A DNA stretch of 64,000 nucleotides from Argentina anserina (GCF_933775445.1 NC_065874.1:17379001-17443000); one strand, 5' to 3'; numbered from the stretch's first letter, positions 32,940 to 46,472 are shown. Notes: generated by a model not told the origin, from the sequence alone. Program-made: numbers and translations.

Positions 32940-35341
32940 GCTGTTGATAATTCTTTCTTTGTAAACAATTTTCCATCTTTTGAACACCATGAAACAAAAC
33001 AAGAAAAAGCTTTCATCAAAAGGTATTAGGGGTTTTCTGATATCATGTATAGAAATGACAGCTAAAGGGTATGATAGGTTATACATTTGATGCTTCTCCT
33101 TTAGGGGTCTTGAGATATGTAGAGCATGCGGCTTGTAAAATAGGAAAGAGGTTGAGCTCTTCTTTTGGCCGAGGGTGGGTTTGTTTTTGTGAAAATAATT
33201 CTTTTGTTGCAAAGGGAAGGAATGAAACTGAAAGAAGCATGGATAACTTATCTTGACCATGTAGTGCATTTGGATGAAACTCGTTACGTATTTCGTGACT
33301 GCCAATTTCAACTTCCAAAATATTTTGCTTGAATGATAGAAATGGCTTGGACATCGTCTGTAAGTGGAGTCATAAGTTTTTCATTCTATAATGAACATAT
33401 ACCAGATCTATTACCCGATCTGCTGACATATGGTCTTTAGGATTCTATACATCCATCATATTTACTCATTTCTCATTTGGTTGATGATTTCGACCAAAGT
33501 GGAGCAAATAGGCATCTATTTACAATTAGTATTTACGTCGCCATAGCAAATCACTATATACTGAGAACTATCCTGTTAACTTGATTCTCTTCTCCGGTCC
33601 TGAAGTATTTTATACCTGTGATACTGTCAACAATGTTCTCGACCCACCCAGCACTTCTGCTGGCACATGAATGCAAAGTAATGCCTTCAATAATTAGTGG
33701 TGGAGGTCTCCAGGCACATGAAAGGAAACAATTGAATTTTATCAGCGTCATTTGTAAGTTGCAACACTTCTACCCCAGTCTTTGTTTTCCAGTCTCAACT
33801 CAATGTAGATGCAGCCTATATATTCCACACTTTGTAGATTCAGAACTACAAGCATATGCACCTACACAATGGAGATCATTCGATTCTTCAGGCCTGTATT
33901 AATGTGTAGCTGTCTATTGTAATAGTATTTGTTGTGTACTGCCATGATGATTTGAGAAAGACTAGCTTGAAACCCTCGGATTATCGAAAGAAGGGATGAG
34001 ATAATAAATGTCTTGCATGCGCATTTTCATTTCTTGAACATGAAGCCATGAATTGTACGTGGAAGTACTGGTCAGCGAATGAAAGTAATTGTATCTAATT
34101 TATTCATGAGTTTGTGATTCCAGTTCTGTGTTTCGACCAAAAAAGCTTAAGAATTCAGATAGATCATGGATAAATACGCTATTGAATATTCAGTATCATG
34201 TTTTAATTTCAAGTCAACTAATATTGTACAGCTATGTATTATTATTATATGCAATTATGCATGTTGACTAACATTATTACAGCTTCAGCTTCTGAAATTT
34301 ATTAGTGATCCATTACCAGCAGCTTCGGGGGATTAGAGATTAAGAATCAAACTACTCTGTGGAACGTGGAACATAAAAAAAAAAGTATTTACTTAATCAC
34401 AAGTGCAGATTTATCATCATCTTCTTCGGGAAATCGTAGAGAATGCCACCATTTGCTCCAGTCAAATCTGCTATCACATGAAACCAAACCAATTATCCCT
34501 TATTTCTTTCCTTTGATAATTAGTGTGGAGATCCCCAGCCACATGACGAAACAATTAGATCTAATAGTCCATCTCCTATATATCCGGTCATCGGGAAACA
34601 AACACGGCCATTGAATGGATAAACCTAGAAAGTAGAACCTGGTGCGCTTCATCAAGCCTAGCCAGCAGCAGACACTAATTCGTTGAATTTTGAACCTCTT
34701 GTCAGAATGTTCTACATTTCACCATATTGATATATGCCAGCAAGCTGCCGAGGAACTCATCTTTTCCCGGTTCCTTTTGCTTCAAAGTTCACACTGAATC
34801 ACTGGTATGCACGGATTCCTTGATTCAGTTCATATATATATTGACACAACCATGTCCTTGTTTCTAGCAACGAAGAATATTAGTTATCCACCACTGTTGC
34901 CTATTCTGGATGGAGATCTCTTGACCCTTATATGCTAATGAATTATAATTAATGGAGACGTTTGGAGAACGCTTGGCAATTAGACCCGGCCTTTTTTGTT
35001 TTTAAACACGTACTGATTGAGATGAACTGATGAACATAGAGTTGTATCACTTGTATATATGATATTAATTATAGAATCAATCAGTTCGTCTCTTACCTTT
35101 AAAATGTGACAAGTTAACAGAACTAGTCCTATTCGATAATATATGTGCGAAGAAAACTTCACGGAATTAAACGAAAAATTCAATAACACTTTTGAAATAC
35201 ATGCATGGATGCAAGAAATTGGCAATTAGGCATATTAAAGATTATTAACGTGCTCTTAAAACTAGGTAGTGGCCAGGGAAAAATATACTGTATATCCAAA
35301 TGATACAATTACGTGCAAGGTGTGAGGGTTTGTGTGTGAAT
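32940..35341. other. ELM1 3' UTR and intergenic DNA
   Basis: The first 150-400 bases are probably ELM1 3' UTR. Two diverged copies of a roughly 90-bp sequence (TAATTAGTG...GGAG...CACATGA) occur at about 33655-33745 and 34468-34565. Nothing codes for a recognised protein. Confidence 0.45.
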
Positions 35342-35677
35342 TGTAATAACCCGATATTTTGGAACAATTTATTGGATTGTTTTTAAAGTTTGTGAAATTC
35401 ATTAAACGACATTTGGTTGCTTTGCGACGTTGTGAAACGAAAACAGAAACGTTATCAGAACTTTTATTAAGAAAAACGTTACGTTTCCGCAACGTGAGAA
35501 TCGACTTTTACTTCGTCGCTCGTTTGTGAAAACTTTCTTCACGAAAGTCGTAGAACTCGTCGATACGAGTTCGTGGATACATAAAGCGTTCTAATCGGAC
35601 GTCGTACGTGAAAGTTGTTAACGATGGAAGTAGTTTCCGATTTTAGAAACAGGTATAAAAAGAAAATTAATGGAGCT

Positions 35678-35701
35678 AGGGTTTCTCTTTTTGGAAACCC
35701 T
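35678..35701 (+). repeat. Hairpin at the predicted transcript start of LTR copy E
   Basis: AGGGTTTC and GAAACCCT pair perfectly around an 8-base loop, about 20 bases after the TATA box. The same stem recurs in copies F, G and H with different loops. Confidence 0.75.
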
Positions 35702-37446
35702 CACCCCCGCCTCCCTTTCTCCTTCTCTCTCTCCCTCCCCGAGCTCTCTCTCCCTCTCTCGAAATCGCCACCGGCGATCCATCCCTCCGGCCGTCTGTGT
35801 CTCTCACCGCCGGTCTAGGAAGCATCGCACGGCCCACTGCGACAAACCCCGAGGTCGAGACGTCCTCCCTCGCCGCCGTGAGTCCCCGCGCAGCAACCCG
35901 AGCCTGCGTTTTCCTTCCGCCGCTGTCGAGCTCACTCCGACGACTCTCCGGTGCTTCCACGACTTGAATTAGGTAAGGGTTGATCGATTTGAGTTGTTGT
36001 GATGTTTGTTGGTGTGATTTTGGATGAATTTTTGGAGGATTGGACGAGATCGGAGGAGGAGGGGGCGATGAGGGTACCGCCGCCTTAAGCGGCACGTGAG
36101 GGGAAGTGAGGTAGCCTAGAGGCGGTCTGAGACCGTAGGAGGGTAGAGGAGGAAGAGAGGAAGAGTTTTTGGGCGGCGGTGGCGTGCTACGCGCCGGTGT
36201 TAGAGTCGGCGCGTGGGCCCCACGCGCGGTCGTCGGAGGTGGCGCGTGAACCCCACGTGCGGCGGCGCGTGAATAGTGTTTTCAAAACAGTAAATTTGTA
36301 AAAATTTATTTTTACGTCGGTGAATGTAAAAAGTGATTTACGTACAGTAATTGTGAATTTCTTTTACATACGGTAAATGTAAATGTAAATTACGTTCAGT
36401 AAATGTAAATGTAAATTACGTTCAGTAAATGTGAAAGTAATTTCAGAAGGGTAAATTAGTCATTTTTATTTATTGGACAGTATTTACTGTGAATAGTACA
36501 TGGATGTACAGAAATACGTAAATAGTATGTATACGTACAAAATACGTAAAGATTGTGTATTTGTACATGAATACGTATTTAATATGTATTGAATAGTAAT
36601 TTCGTGAAATCAGAAATTGCTGAGCAGTAAAATAATATTACTATTTCGGCATTTAAAGTTTACGTAACGATTCTAAATTCTTTTCTTATCTTTTCAAGGT
36701 GATCGATAACTCAAGTAACGGATTTATTTTCGGAATCGTGGAATTACACTCGAGATTATAAGGTGAGTAAAATCTCACATTTATGAATCTACCCTTGCGA
36801 AGATTCAGGATTATGCTGAATTGTAAAGAATGAAATATGATATGTATATGATATAGTGGAATATATATTTGTATAAATGGTAAATAGGTACATATATATA
36901 GTTTGCTATATTATATACTGTCATGATTTCGTGGTGAATATGTTCATTTTGGTGATGAGATTTTATATATCGAGCATGTGAATTGATTTGTACAATATGA
37001 CATAATGATTATTGTACGTGGTTTTAACATTGTGTTTTGTTAAAACGTGATCGTCTTCTGACGAGTTTATGTCTTCGGACGTGTTTTGTCTTCGGACGTG
37101 TTTATGTCTTCGGACGTGTTTGGCATGTCGGAACCTAGCCTTTGGCCGGCGAAAGTTACGATACAGTTAGAGCTCTAATCTGTCTGCCGGGGTACTGCAT
37201 ATGAGGTAACATATGAGTTATCGGCTTATGAGTATCCATATGTTTTTGATATTGGGTAACATGAGGTTATCCAATGTCGGCGGTGTACTACATGAGATGT
37301 AACAGAGGTGTACCAGCGCTCATGAGTACCCGTATTATAAATATCTTTGGGTAAACAGAGGAGTTGCCCAACTTCTCATGAGTATATATATTTTCACATT
37401 TTTAGACAACCAGATAGGCCGTCTAATGTGTCATGAGTGCATGTAT

Positions 37447-40069
37447 TGTAACGACCCTAAAATTTCGAGCCTAAAAACTCAAAATTTTAAAGTCGTTAAA
37501 CACTAAACAATTTCAATGAAATCGAAATCATTTAAAATGCACAGCGGATCATTACTGAGTTCATGATACAACTCAGACAAACCAATTATTACACCCCAAA
37601 TTTATAATCCATATTACATAAAAATGAAAATGTAATAATCCTCACAATCTCTCACAAAACCATAAATAAATCCTCACAAGTTCTCACACAAATCCACAAT
37701 AGAACCTCACCACAAGCAGAATAATGAATGACTTCAAGTCCCCAGAGATGTCCTTCGATTCCCACTAACACAAACCCGGTAAGCTTATAGCTCGTATGAG
37801 TAAAATGAAAATATAATTCGCATATCAAGATATACAAAAATCACAAATCAACAAATATAAATGCCCTCATGAGTCAACGGACGGCCCATCTGGTTGTCCC
37901 AAAAAAATATGAAATGAAACGCTCATGAGAAATTAAGTAACCCTTCTGATTACCCAAATGCATTTATAATACGGGTACCAAGAACGCTGGTACACATCTG
38001 TTACCCCTCTCGTAATACACCGCTGATATTGGATAGCCACCCTCTACCCAACATCCAAAACAATCAGAGTACCCATGAGCAGATAACCACCTGTTACCTC
38101 ACATGCGGTACTACGGCAAACAGACTAGAGCTCTAACTGTATCGTAACTTTCGCCTGGCCAAAAGCTAGGTTTTGACTTGCCAAACACGTACAATAATTT
38201 CACATCATATTGTACAAATCAAAAACCATGCTCGATATATCTTGTCATCAAAATGACATCATCACAATAAATCATAACAGTATATTATATAGTAAAAAAT
38301 ATATATATATATGTATTTATTTACCATTTATACAATGCATATATATATAATCCACTATATCATATACATGTCATAATTTATAAACACGTCCGAAGACAAA
38401 ACGTTTAACAAACCCCATATTAAAATCACATGCTCGTCATCGAAATGACCTATTTCAAATGAATTCATAACAGTATATATTATAGTAAACCATATATATA
38501 TGTACTTATTACCATTTATACAATATATATAATCCACTATATTGTATACATGTCGTATTTCAACATTTAAAACTCTTGCAAAAATCTTGGAATCATCGCA
38601 AGGGTAGATTCGTAAATATGTGAGATTTTACTCACCTTATCGACTCGAGCGTAATTCCACAATTTCCGAAGATAATTCCTTTCCTCGATTTATCGATCAC
38701 CTTAAAAAGATAAGAAAAGAATTTTAGAAACGTTTCGTAAACCTTAAAATGCCGAAACAGTAATAATCGGTTACTGTTCAGCAATTTTCGGTTTTATGAA
38801 ATTGCTATTTACTGTACACTATTCACTATTTGTATATTACTGTACAAATACACATCCAATACGTATCTCTGTACGAGTACATAGTGTTTACATATTTTTG
38901 TACGTATAACTACTATTTAAATGTACGTACTGTTTCAGTAAATAATAATTACCGAATTACCCTTCCAAAATTACTTTTTACCTTTACTAAAGTAATTTAA
39001 ATTTATAATTACCGTACGTAAATAAAATTTATAATTACCGTACGTAAATAAAATTTATATTTACCGTACGTAAATAAAATTTATATTTACCGTACGTAAA
39101 TAAATTACAAAATTACCCTTCCAGAAAAACACTGTTCATGCCGCCGCACGTGGCGGCGCGTGCGGTACACGCGCCACCTCCGGCAGGCCGCGCGTGGGGT
39201 CCACGCGCCGACACCCCCAACGGCGCGTATCACGCCACCACCACCCCATTTCTCTCCTTTTCTTCCTCCTCTTCCTCCCCACGGCCTCACGCCGCCCCTA
39301 GACCCTCCCACGCCCTCACACGCGCCGCCTAAGGCGGCGGTACCTCTCCATCATCTCCAACCTCCGATCTCCACCAAAACATTACAACTCCACACAAAAA
39401 TTCAACAACAAACCTAGGCTATCCTCACCTCGATTGGAGCTCGAAAACCACCGGAGGCGAGCTTAGATGCGGCGGTGAGAAAAACAGAAACTTGGAGACG
39501 TCCGAGCGGCTTCGCGACGGCGGGGCACGGGCTGGCGAGCTGGAGGGTGGCTGTGGGAGTCCTTGCGACGACGTTGGGCTGGGCGGTGCACGTCGCGGCG
39601 GCTCGGAGGGAGGCAGATCGGCGAGAGAATTTTCGGAGGGTGAGAGAAGGAGAATCGGGGAGAGAGAAAGAGGGAGGGAGGCGGAGAGAAGAGAGGGAAT
39701 GGGTTTCCTGAAATGGAAACGCTAATCACCAAAATATCATATTTATACTTGTTTCCAAAATCGGAAACTAACTTCCGACGTTAATAACTTCCACGTCCGA
39801 CGTTCGATTAGAACGCGTCACATGCTCACGAACTCGTATCGACGAGCTCTACAACTTTCGTGCAGAAAGTTTTCGCAACCGAGCGACGGAATGAAAGTCG
39901 ATAAATTCGCTCGGAAACGTAATCGTTTTTCGAATTAAACGTTCCGAGAACGTTCTTGTTTCTCATTTCATAACGTCGCAACCACTCACAATCATTCTAA
40001 TTAAATTTCACAATTTTATAGAATTCAAATCAAACTCAAATATTGTTTGAAAAAATTAGGGTTATTACA
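37447..40069 (-). mobile_element. LTR-like unit, copy F, nested in E
   Basis: Starts TGTAACGACCCT and ends GGGTTATTACA, 2623 bp, with the perfect 5-bp target duplication TGTAT (37442-37446 and 40070-40074) inside copy E. The sense strand is minus, with a TATA-like box near 39741-39750 and the start-site hairpin at 39703-39720. It contains a GC-rich zone at about 39130-39340 and four TACGTAAATAAAATTTAT-type units at 39015-39105. It carries no coding region. Confidence 0.88.
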
Positions 40070-40512
40070 TGTATAATTGATGTTTGTGGATTTTCGTATA
40101 TATTTTTATGCGAGTTGTATTTGTTGTTTTACTCATACGAGCTGTAAAGCTTACCGGGCTTGTGTTTACAATCCCGGTGCACCTATTCGATGGTGTAGGG
40201 GATAACTCCGCAGGTGTGAATTAGCGGAAATCGACAGACCGCTCAGAGGACTTGAAGTTATTTATTCCCTTCTTGTGGTGAGGACTTTGTGTGGATTTTC
40301 TTGTGAGGATTTTGTGAGGATTATACATTTCCATTTGTTATAATGTTGAATTATAAATTTTGGTTTGTAATAATCGGCTTGACTGAGTTGTATTTTGAAC
40401 TCAGAGATAATCCGCTGTGACATTTAAATGATTTCTATTCATTGAGATTGTTTTAGTGTTTTTCATGATTTCGAAATTTGAATTTCATACTCGAAATTTT
40501 AGGGTCGTGACA

Positions 40513-40842
40513 GTTCACGGCTGCCATCAAAATCATGATCTCAAGGTTCTTATGAAGTAATTTAGTCATACTCTAATAGGACAAAACATTATGTACGTAT
40601 CACTTAATTGTATTCGCAGGTCATTTTGCTGGTCAAGCTGAATAAGATCAAGGTAATGTTTTTGAAAGACGCTGCCAGAGTTGGGGTGTTGAACCGTTCT
40701 CTTGTTTAACAAGGCTTTGCGGGCTACATTTCTATTGAATGTTACTGAATTCTGCACTACTGAAGTGTGGAGTCTGGACTGCACAGCCTCCCTATTATTA
40801 CAATTAACATAGCTATAATTTGAAAGAGATAAATTATGCAAC
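40513..40842. other. 330-bp single-copy spacer between LTR units
   Basis: Non-LTR sequence between copies E and G. No gene is recognised. Confidence 0.5.
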
Positions 40843-43554
40843 TGTCACGACCCCAAAATTTCGAGCATGAAACTCAAATTTCGAAGTCATGAAAAACACT
40901 AAAACAATCTCAATGAATCGAAATCATTTTAAATGCAACAGCGGATCATCTCCGAGTTCAAAATACAACTCAGTCAAATCGATTATTACAAACCAAATTA
41001 TAATTCGACATTATAACAAATGAAAATGTATAATCCTCACAAAAACCTCACAAGAAAGTCACACAAAATCCTCACACAAGCTGGAACTAAATATCTTCAA
41101 GTCCTCTAAGCGGTCCGTTAATTCCCGCTAATCCACACCTGCGGAGTTATCCACTACACCATCGAATTGGTGCACCGGGATTGTAAACACAAACCCGGTA
41201 AGCTTTACAGCTCGTATGAGTAAAAACAACAATAAAACTCGCATATCAATATATACGGAAATCCACAAAAACATCAAATATAAATGCACTCATGAGTCAA
41301 TGGACGACCCATCTGGTTGTCCAAAATATAAAAATGAAAGTGCTCATGAGAAATTGGGCAACCCCTCTGTTTACCCAAATGGATTAATGAACACTGGTAC
41401 ACCTCTGTTACCCCTCACGTAGTACACCGCCGACATTGGGCAACCTCCTGCTACCCAATGTCCAAAAATATGAGTACTCATGAGCCGATAACCCATCTGT
41501 TACCTCACATGCAGTACTCCGGCAGACAGACTAGAGCTCTAACTGTATCGTAACTTTCGCCCGGCCAAAGGCTAGGTTCCAACATGCCAAACACGTCCGA
41601 AGACATAAACACGTCCGAAGACAAAACTCGTCCGAAAACATCAAATCACGTCCGAAGACAAAATGTTTTAACAAACACTATTTTAAAACCACATACAATA
41701 ATCATCACATCATATTGTACAATTTAAATCACATGCTCGATATATAAATCTCGTAATTCAAAATGACATAATCACAATAAGATCATAACAGTATATTATA
41801 TAGCAAACTATATATATGTACCTATTTACCATTTATATAATATATATATAATCCACTATATCATATACATGTCATATTCCATTCTTAAAAATTCTGCAAA
41901 AATCTTGAATCTCCGCAAGGGTAGATTCGTAAATATGTGAGATTCTATTCACCTTATCAACTCGAGCGTAATTCTACAATTTCCGAAAGTAATTCATTTC
42001 CTTAATTTATCGATCACCTTAATAAGATAAGAAAAGAGTTTAGAATCGTTTCGTAAACCTTAAATGCCGAAACAGTAATAATCTGTTACTGTTCAGCAAT
42101 TTTTCTGGTTTACAAATTTACTGTTCATTGAGTACTATTCAGTAAATACTATTCATGTATTACTGTACAAATACACATCAATTACGTAATCATGTACGTA
42201 TACATACTGTTTATGTATTCCTGTATGTATACATACTATTCAAATGTAAATATTGTCTCAGTAAATAATAATTACTGAATTACCCTTCTGAATTTACTTT
42301 TTACATTTACTGAATGTAATTTATATTTACATTTACGGAACGTAAAATAAATTTATATTTACAGTATGTAAATCACTTTTTACATTCACCGACGTAAAAA
42401 TAAATTTACAAAATTTCTGATTCGAAATCACTGTTCACGCGCCACAGCACGTGGCGGCGCGTGGGGTACACGTGCCACTCGCCGGCGACCGCGCGTGGCG
42501 CTCACGCGCCACTCATTGTGGCAGTGCGTGGGGTCCACGCGCCGACCCTAAGGCCGGCGCATAGCACGCCACCGCCGCCCTTTTTCTCTTCCTCTCCTTC
42601 TCCTCCACCTTCCCACAGCCTCATGCCGCCCCTAGCCTCCTCCACGCCACCACACGCGCCGCCTAATGCGGCGGTAACCTCCCCTCCTCCTACACCTCCA
42701 ATCTTCCTCCAATTAAGCCAAAATACAACAACAATCACAACCAATCCATCAATTACATCAAATCATACCTTAACTGACGCTAAGAACTCCGATTTGGCAC
42801 CGGTAGAGCTTGGATCGCCGGTGGTGTTCCAATTCCTCGAGAAGAACTCGGATCGATGCGGTTTGGCCCCCAGGTTAATGGCAGGGGGCACCAAGGCGAG
42901 GATCGACGTTGAGATGCCCTCCTCCGTGCCCTTGCGTCGCTGAAGATGATGGGTCGTGCAGCGGCGAGTTGCAGTAGCTTGGTATCATCGGAGGAGCTTC
43001 GGCATGGCGCACCCCGGCGTGTCGCGTCCAGGGGTGGCTGCAGGAGGTCGAGCGGCGCCCTTGGGATGGGCGGTGAGACTCACGGTGCCCGGAGAGACGA
43101 GATCGGCGCCGAAGGAAGAAAGGGCTCGGGGAGGGAGAATCGCGTGGGGAGAGAGAGAGAAAGGGAGGCGTGGGTGAGAGAAGAGAGGAGGGTTTCCAAA
43201 AATGGAAACCCTACTTCAGAACAATTTCCTTTTATACCCCTTTCTAAATCGGAAACTAACTTCCGTCATTAATAACTTTCACGTACGACGTTCGATTAGA
43301 ACGCGTAACATGTCCACGAACTCGTATCAACGAGCTCTACAACTTCTGTGAAGGAAGTTTTCACAAACGAGTGACGAAATAAAAGTCGATATTCACGTCA
43401 CGGAAACGTAACGTTTTTCTAAATAACGTTCCGATAACGGTTTCGTTTTCGATTTCCGACGTCACAAAGCGGAACGAACACGATTTAAAATTTTCGAAAA
43501 CTTATAACTTTAGAAATAATCTATTAAATCGTCTCAAAAAATCGGGTTATTACA
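40843..43554 (-). mobile_element. LTR-like unit, copy G, upstream of the CASP gene
   Basis: Starts TGTCACGACCCC and ends GGGTTATTACA, 2712 bp, with a 4-of-5 match target duplication GCAAC/GCATC. The sense strand is minus. Its promoter (TATA near 43229-43237 on the minus strand) lies at its right end and points away from the CASP gene. A perfect 9-bp hairpin (43189-43197 with 43204-43212) marks the predicted transcript start. No coding region is present. Confidence 0.85.
43189..43212 (-). repeat. Hairpin at the predicted transcript start of LTR copy G
   Basis: AGGGTTTCC pairs with GGAAACCCT over nine bases around a six-base loop, just downstream of the minus-strand TATA box. Confidence 0.75.
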
Positions 43555-43963
43555 GCATCTTTCTCTAGCTTTTGGAAGATAGGCTGTCAACCCCTCATAA
43601 TGTCATCAGAGAATACCCTGAATTGAATGGTTAGGTTTTGGCTTTACATTAGGTGATAATGAAAGAAATTTAACATTCAGTCATATTCAAGTTATTTAAA
43701 CCCATTTCTGCTGACGATTATTCAATTTATAACACTTATTAACCTGATCCATCATGCAATGTACTAATGTATAGTCAGTGCGGATTCGATACATAAAACA
43801 GTTAATTACATAGTGGATTACGTCATACCTACACTTCATTCATATTTTGGTTCATAATTTTGCCCTAAGTGGAGCAAGTAATGTACCAACAACTCCTGTT
43901 CCTCAACATAATAACGATTATTGGAGTAAACTAACCCATTAACTGTATTTACTTCTCCATATC
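43555..43963. other. CASP promoter region
   Basis: About 410 bp of AT-rich sequence between LTR copy G and the CASP TATA box. CASP genes are known MYB36 targets; no binding site was tested here. Confidence 0.4.
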
Positions 43964-43972
43964 CTATAAATA
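43964..43972 (+). promoter_or_regulatory. TATA box of the CASP gene
   Basis: CTATAAATA lies 61-69 bases before the ATG and predicts a leader of about 35 bases. Confidence 0.6.
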
Positions 43973-44032
43973 TTAAACATTTCATGCCAATTTTCTTCAA
44001 TCTATCTCTCACATTCGAAACTACATCCTATC

Positions 44033-44960
44033 ATGGACTCGAAAGAGAGTGAAAGTATAGCAGTTACTGATGCAAAGGCCGCAGCCAAAGGAAAGGCTGC
44101 AGAACGTGCTCCTTCGACTGCTGTGGTCGCCACGAAATCCAAACTACAGACTAGAAGAGGAACAAAAAGAGGTCTAGCAATCGTAGACTTGGTCATGAGG
44201 CTTGGTGCCAGTGCAGCTGCTTTTGCTGCTGCTTACACTACAGGCAATGCTGAGCAGATCCTTCCCTTCTTCACACAGTTCCTCCAGTTCCATGCTCAAT
44301 ACAATGATCTCCCTACTTTCACGTACGTATGCAAATTTTAGAGATTGCTTTGGCATTGCCTTTGAATTCTTGAAGCGATACTGTTAGCTAATAATGGTTA
44401 AAGATCGAGTATTGAATTACAGCTTTTATTGATAACTGCAGGTACTTTATTGTTGCAAATGCTATAGCTGTTGGCTATATAGGCTTCTCCATGCCCTTCT
44501 CCATTGTATGCATCATTCGACCACGAGCTACAGGACCAAGGCTTCTACTAGTTATCTTTGACACGGTAAGCTCTATATCCATGTATATGACCGGAAAAGT
44601 ACTCAGAACAATTTATTTTTCCTCTTTCGAACCCTTTGGTTGAATATAATCAATATATTGCGCCTTGTTTTCAACTTTTCATGTTCTATTGCCTCACTGT
44701 CAATTTCATGCTTTCATCAGATATTTATATTGATCCCATTCCTCCAGGTGATGATTGCTCTATTGATATCTGATGCCGGAGCTTCAACTGCGATTGTCTA
44801 CTTGCTTCATAACGGAAATTCGGACTCCAATTGGCTTGCTATTTGTTCGCAATATAGTGACTTTTGCCAGACACTTAGTGGGGCGGTTGTGGCTTCATTC
44901 GTCGCTGCGGCATTTTTCTTTTTGCTGGTTGTGAATTCTACATTTGCTCTAAAGAAGTAA
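44033..44960 (+). CDS. Casparian strip membrane domain protein (CASP)
   Basis: Three exons, 44033-44322, 44442-44565 and 44748-44960, give 208 residues, the usual CASP length. The protein has a Lys/Ala-rich cytosolic N-terminus, four membrane spans (about 47-68, 99-121, 131-157 and 181-206), an arginine in span 1 (R56) and an aspartate in span 3 (D137) that are conserved in the family. The first extracellular loop is [20 protein letters not shown] (77-96), close to the signature that separates true CASPs from CASP-like proteins. CASPs form the endodermal membrane scaffold that recruits peroxidase and other lignin-forming enzymes to build the Casparian strip, so endodermis-specific expression is expected. 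The exon 1 donor is AC|GTACGT; the next GT would break the frame. It looks intact. Confidence 0.92.
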
Positions 44961-45189
44961 TGCATGAGAAGGGAGGCATCTTGTTGGGTATGATAAACCT
45001 TCAACAGAAAGAAAGAAGCCGTGGAGAAGACCCACCGTGAAAAGAGAAACAGCAAGAGTTCTTCTATGTTTCCGGCTTTCATATTATTACGTGTGGTGTG
45101 TTAAATCAATTGCATGGTATCCGAGTGATGTACATTATTAAAGTAATTTATGGGAAGACCACTAAACGCAGAAAAAAATATATCCAACA

Positions 45190-45540
45190 TTAATGGGATA
45201 TCTATATTGAATACGGACCTCCAATAATCACTCAAAAGACACCGGAAACAAGAAGCAACAAACTCACAAAACATGACAAATCCATACCTCAAATAAACTG
45301 ATATTATACATAAAACATACACTCCCTTACAATAATTACAATATTCATATATATAGGGATTACAATACTTGGAATACAAGTAGACTAATAGAATATGGAA
45401 AGCCATTATAAGTAAATGCTACATAATTGTAATATATTCCTTAAGAATCGTAAATAATGAAATATTAAGGATTGTAAATCTATAATTAAATAGCTAAGTA
45501 ATACCTTCATGTTGCCCCATAAATGCTTATGCATCAGACT
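45190..45540. repeat. 350-bp direct repeat, left copy
   Basis: This segment and 46122-46472 are direct repeats with roughly 85-90 percent identity by eye. Shared anchors are AATAATCACTCAAAAGACACC at one end and GATGTTGCCCCATAAAT at the other. They may be LTRs of a small retroelement (sense minus) with 580 bp between them, or a plain duplication. The expected TG/CA ends and target duplication are not clear. Confidence 0.6.
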
Positions 45541-46121
45541 CCTCTGGTTGGAAAGAATTCACCCTCCAATTCGCGCCATTGATTGATAGGCATCCTACAA
45601 AATCTTCCGGTGCTTCATATTAGCTTGTGATTGAATTCTTCCCTTCCAAATAAATAAATTCTTGGAATACTTTCCTTGTTTGCCCTTGAAAGATCTGCTC
45701 ATCATAATTAACTTCGCCACCCTCCTCTCTTGATATGATTCACAACATTAATTAATATCTTTGGAATCTCAAAGAGGAATGAATTAACTCCAACGAAGTC
45801 GACATATTCATGCGTAATATTCTCCCACACAATAATATTGTTTGTGTCTTTATGGTCGTCCTCATCTTTAGTTCTTAACTTTCCATATGTGAAATCATCC
45901 TTCATTGAGCCGATCTGCTTGTTAAATGATTCTTGCTTTCCATTTGAATTTCCTTCCATAATGCACAAAACACTTTCGTTCCATGAGCATGGCCGGCTAG
46001 TGATTGACATGCAATTAGCAGGTATGTCATTTGAATCATAGTTAAGAAGAAAAACTAATTTATGAAGTGGTAAGTACTTGATCCTTTACGAACGCATAGC
46101 TTTCACCTTCTCGTTCAACAC
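45541..46121. other. Interior between the 350-bp direct repeats
   Basis: It contains a 100-codon minus-strand frame (45708-46010) rich in Asp/Lys/Asn with no recognised domain. If the flanks are LTRs, this is the internal region of a non-autonomous element; the purine-rich CCAGAGGAG just inside the left repeat (minus-strand reading) could be a polypurine tract. Confidence 0.35.
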
Positions 46122-46472
46122 ATTAATGGGGTATCGGTATCGAACACGGGTCTCTAATAATCACTCAAAAGACACCAGAAACAAGAAGCAACAAACTCAG
46201 AAAACAGGACAAATTCATGTCTCAAATAAACTAATATTATTCATAAAACATAGGCTCCCTTACAACAATTACAATACACATATGGATTATAATACTTGGA
46301 ATACAAGTAGACTAATAGAATATGGAAATTAAAGCCATTATAAGTAAATGCTACATAATTGTAATATATTCCCTAAGAATCGTAAATAATGAAATATTAA
46401 GGATTGTAAATCTATAATTAAAATAGCTAAGTTATAACTTGATGTTGCCCCATAAATACTCCTGCATCAAAC
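46122..46472. repeat. 350-bp direct repeat, right copy
   Basis: Pairs with 45190-45540. It ends just before LTR-like copy H. Confidence 0.6.

Larger units (their letters stand above)
35342..40512 (+). mobile_element. LTR-like unit, copy E (split by copy F)
   Basis: The sense strand is plus: it starts TGTAATAACCCG and ends AGGGTCGTGACA, 2543 bp after removing copy F and one target copy. It has a TATA box at 35653-35661 (GTATAAAAA) and a perfect 8-bp hairpin at 35678-35701. Then follow a GC-rich leader, the TACGTAAA blocks, the AT-rich zone and the GTCTTCGGACGTG repeats (37065-37120). Its flanks (TGAAT on the left, GTTCA on the right) do not match, so the target duplication is lost or the unit arose by recombination between copies. 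Confidence 0.78.

Noticed and set aside
39105..39732. Several Gly/Arg- or Pro/Ser-rich frames on both strands
   Set aside because: They fall in the GC-rich zone and purine-rich leader of LTR copy F and are not conserved in frame between copies.
46130..46165. Box-B-like GTTCGATACC (reversed), suggesting a tRNA or SINE
   Set aside because: No box A or cloverleaf could be fitted at the right distance, and the motif lies at the wrong end of the repeat for a SINE.
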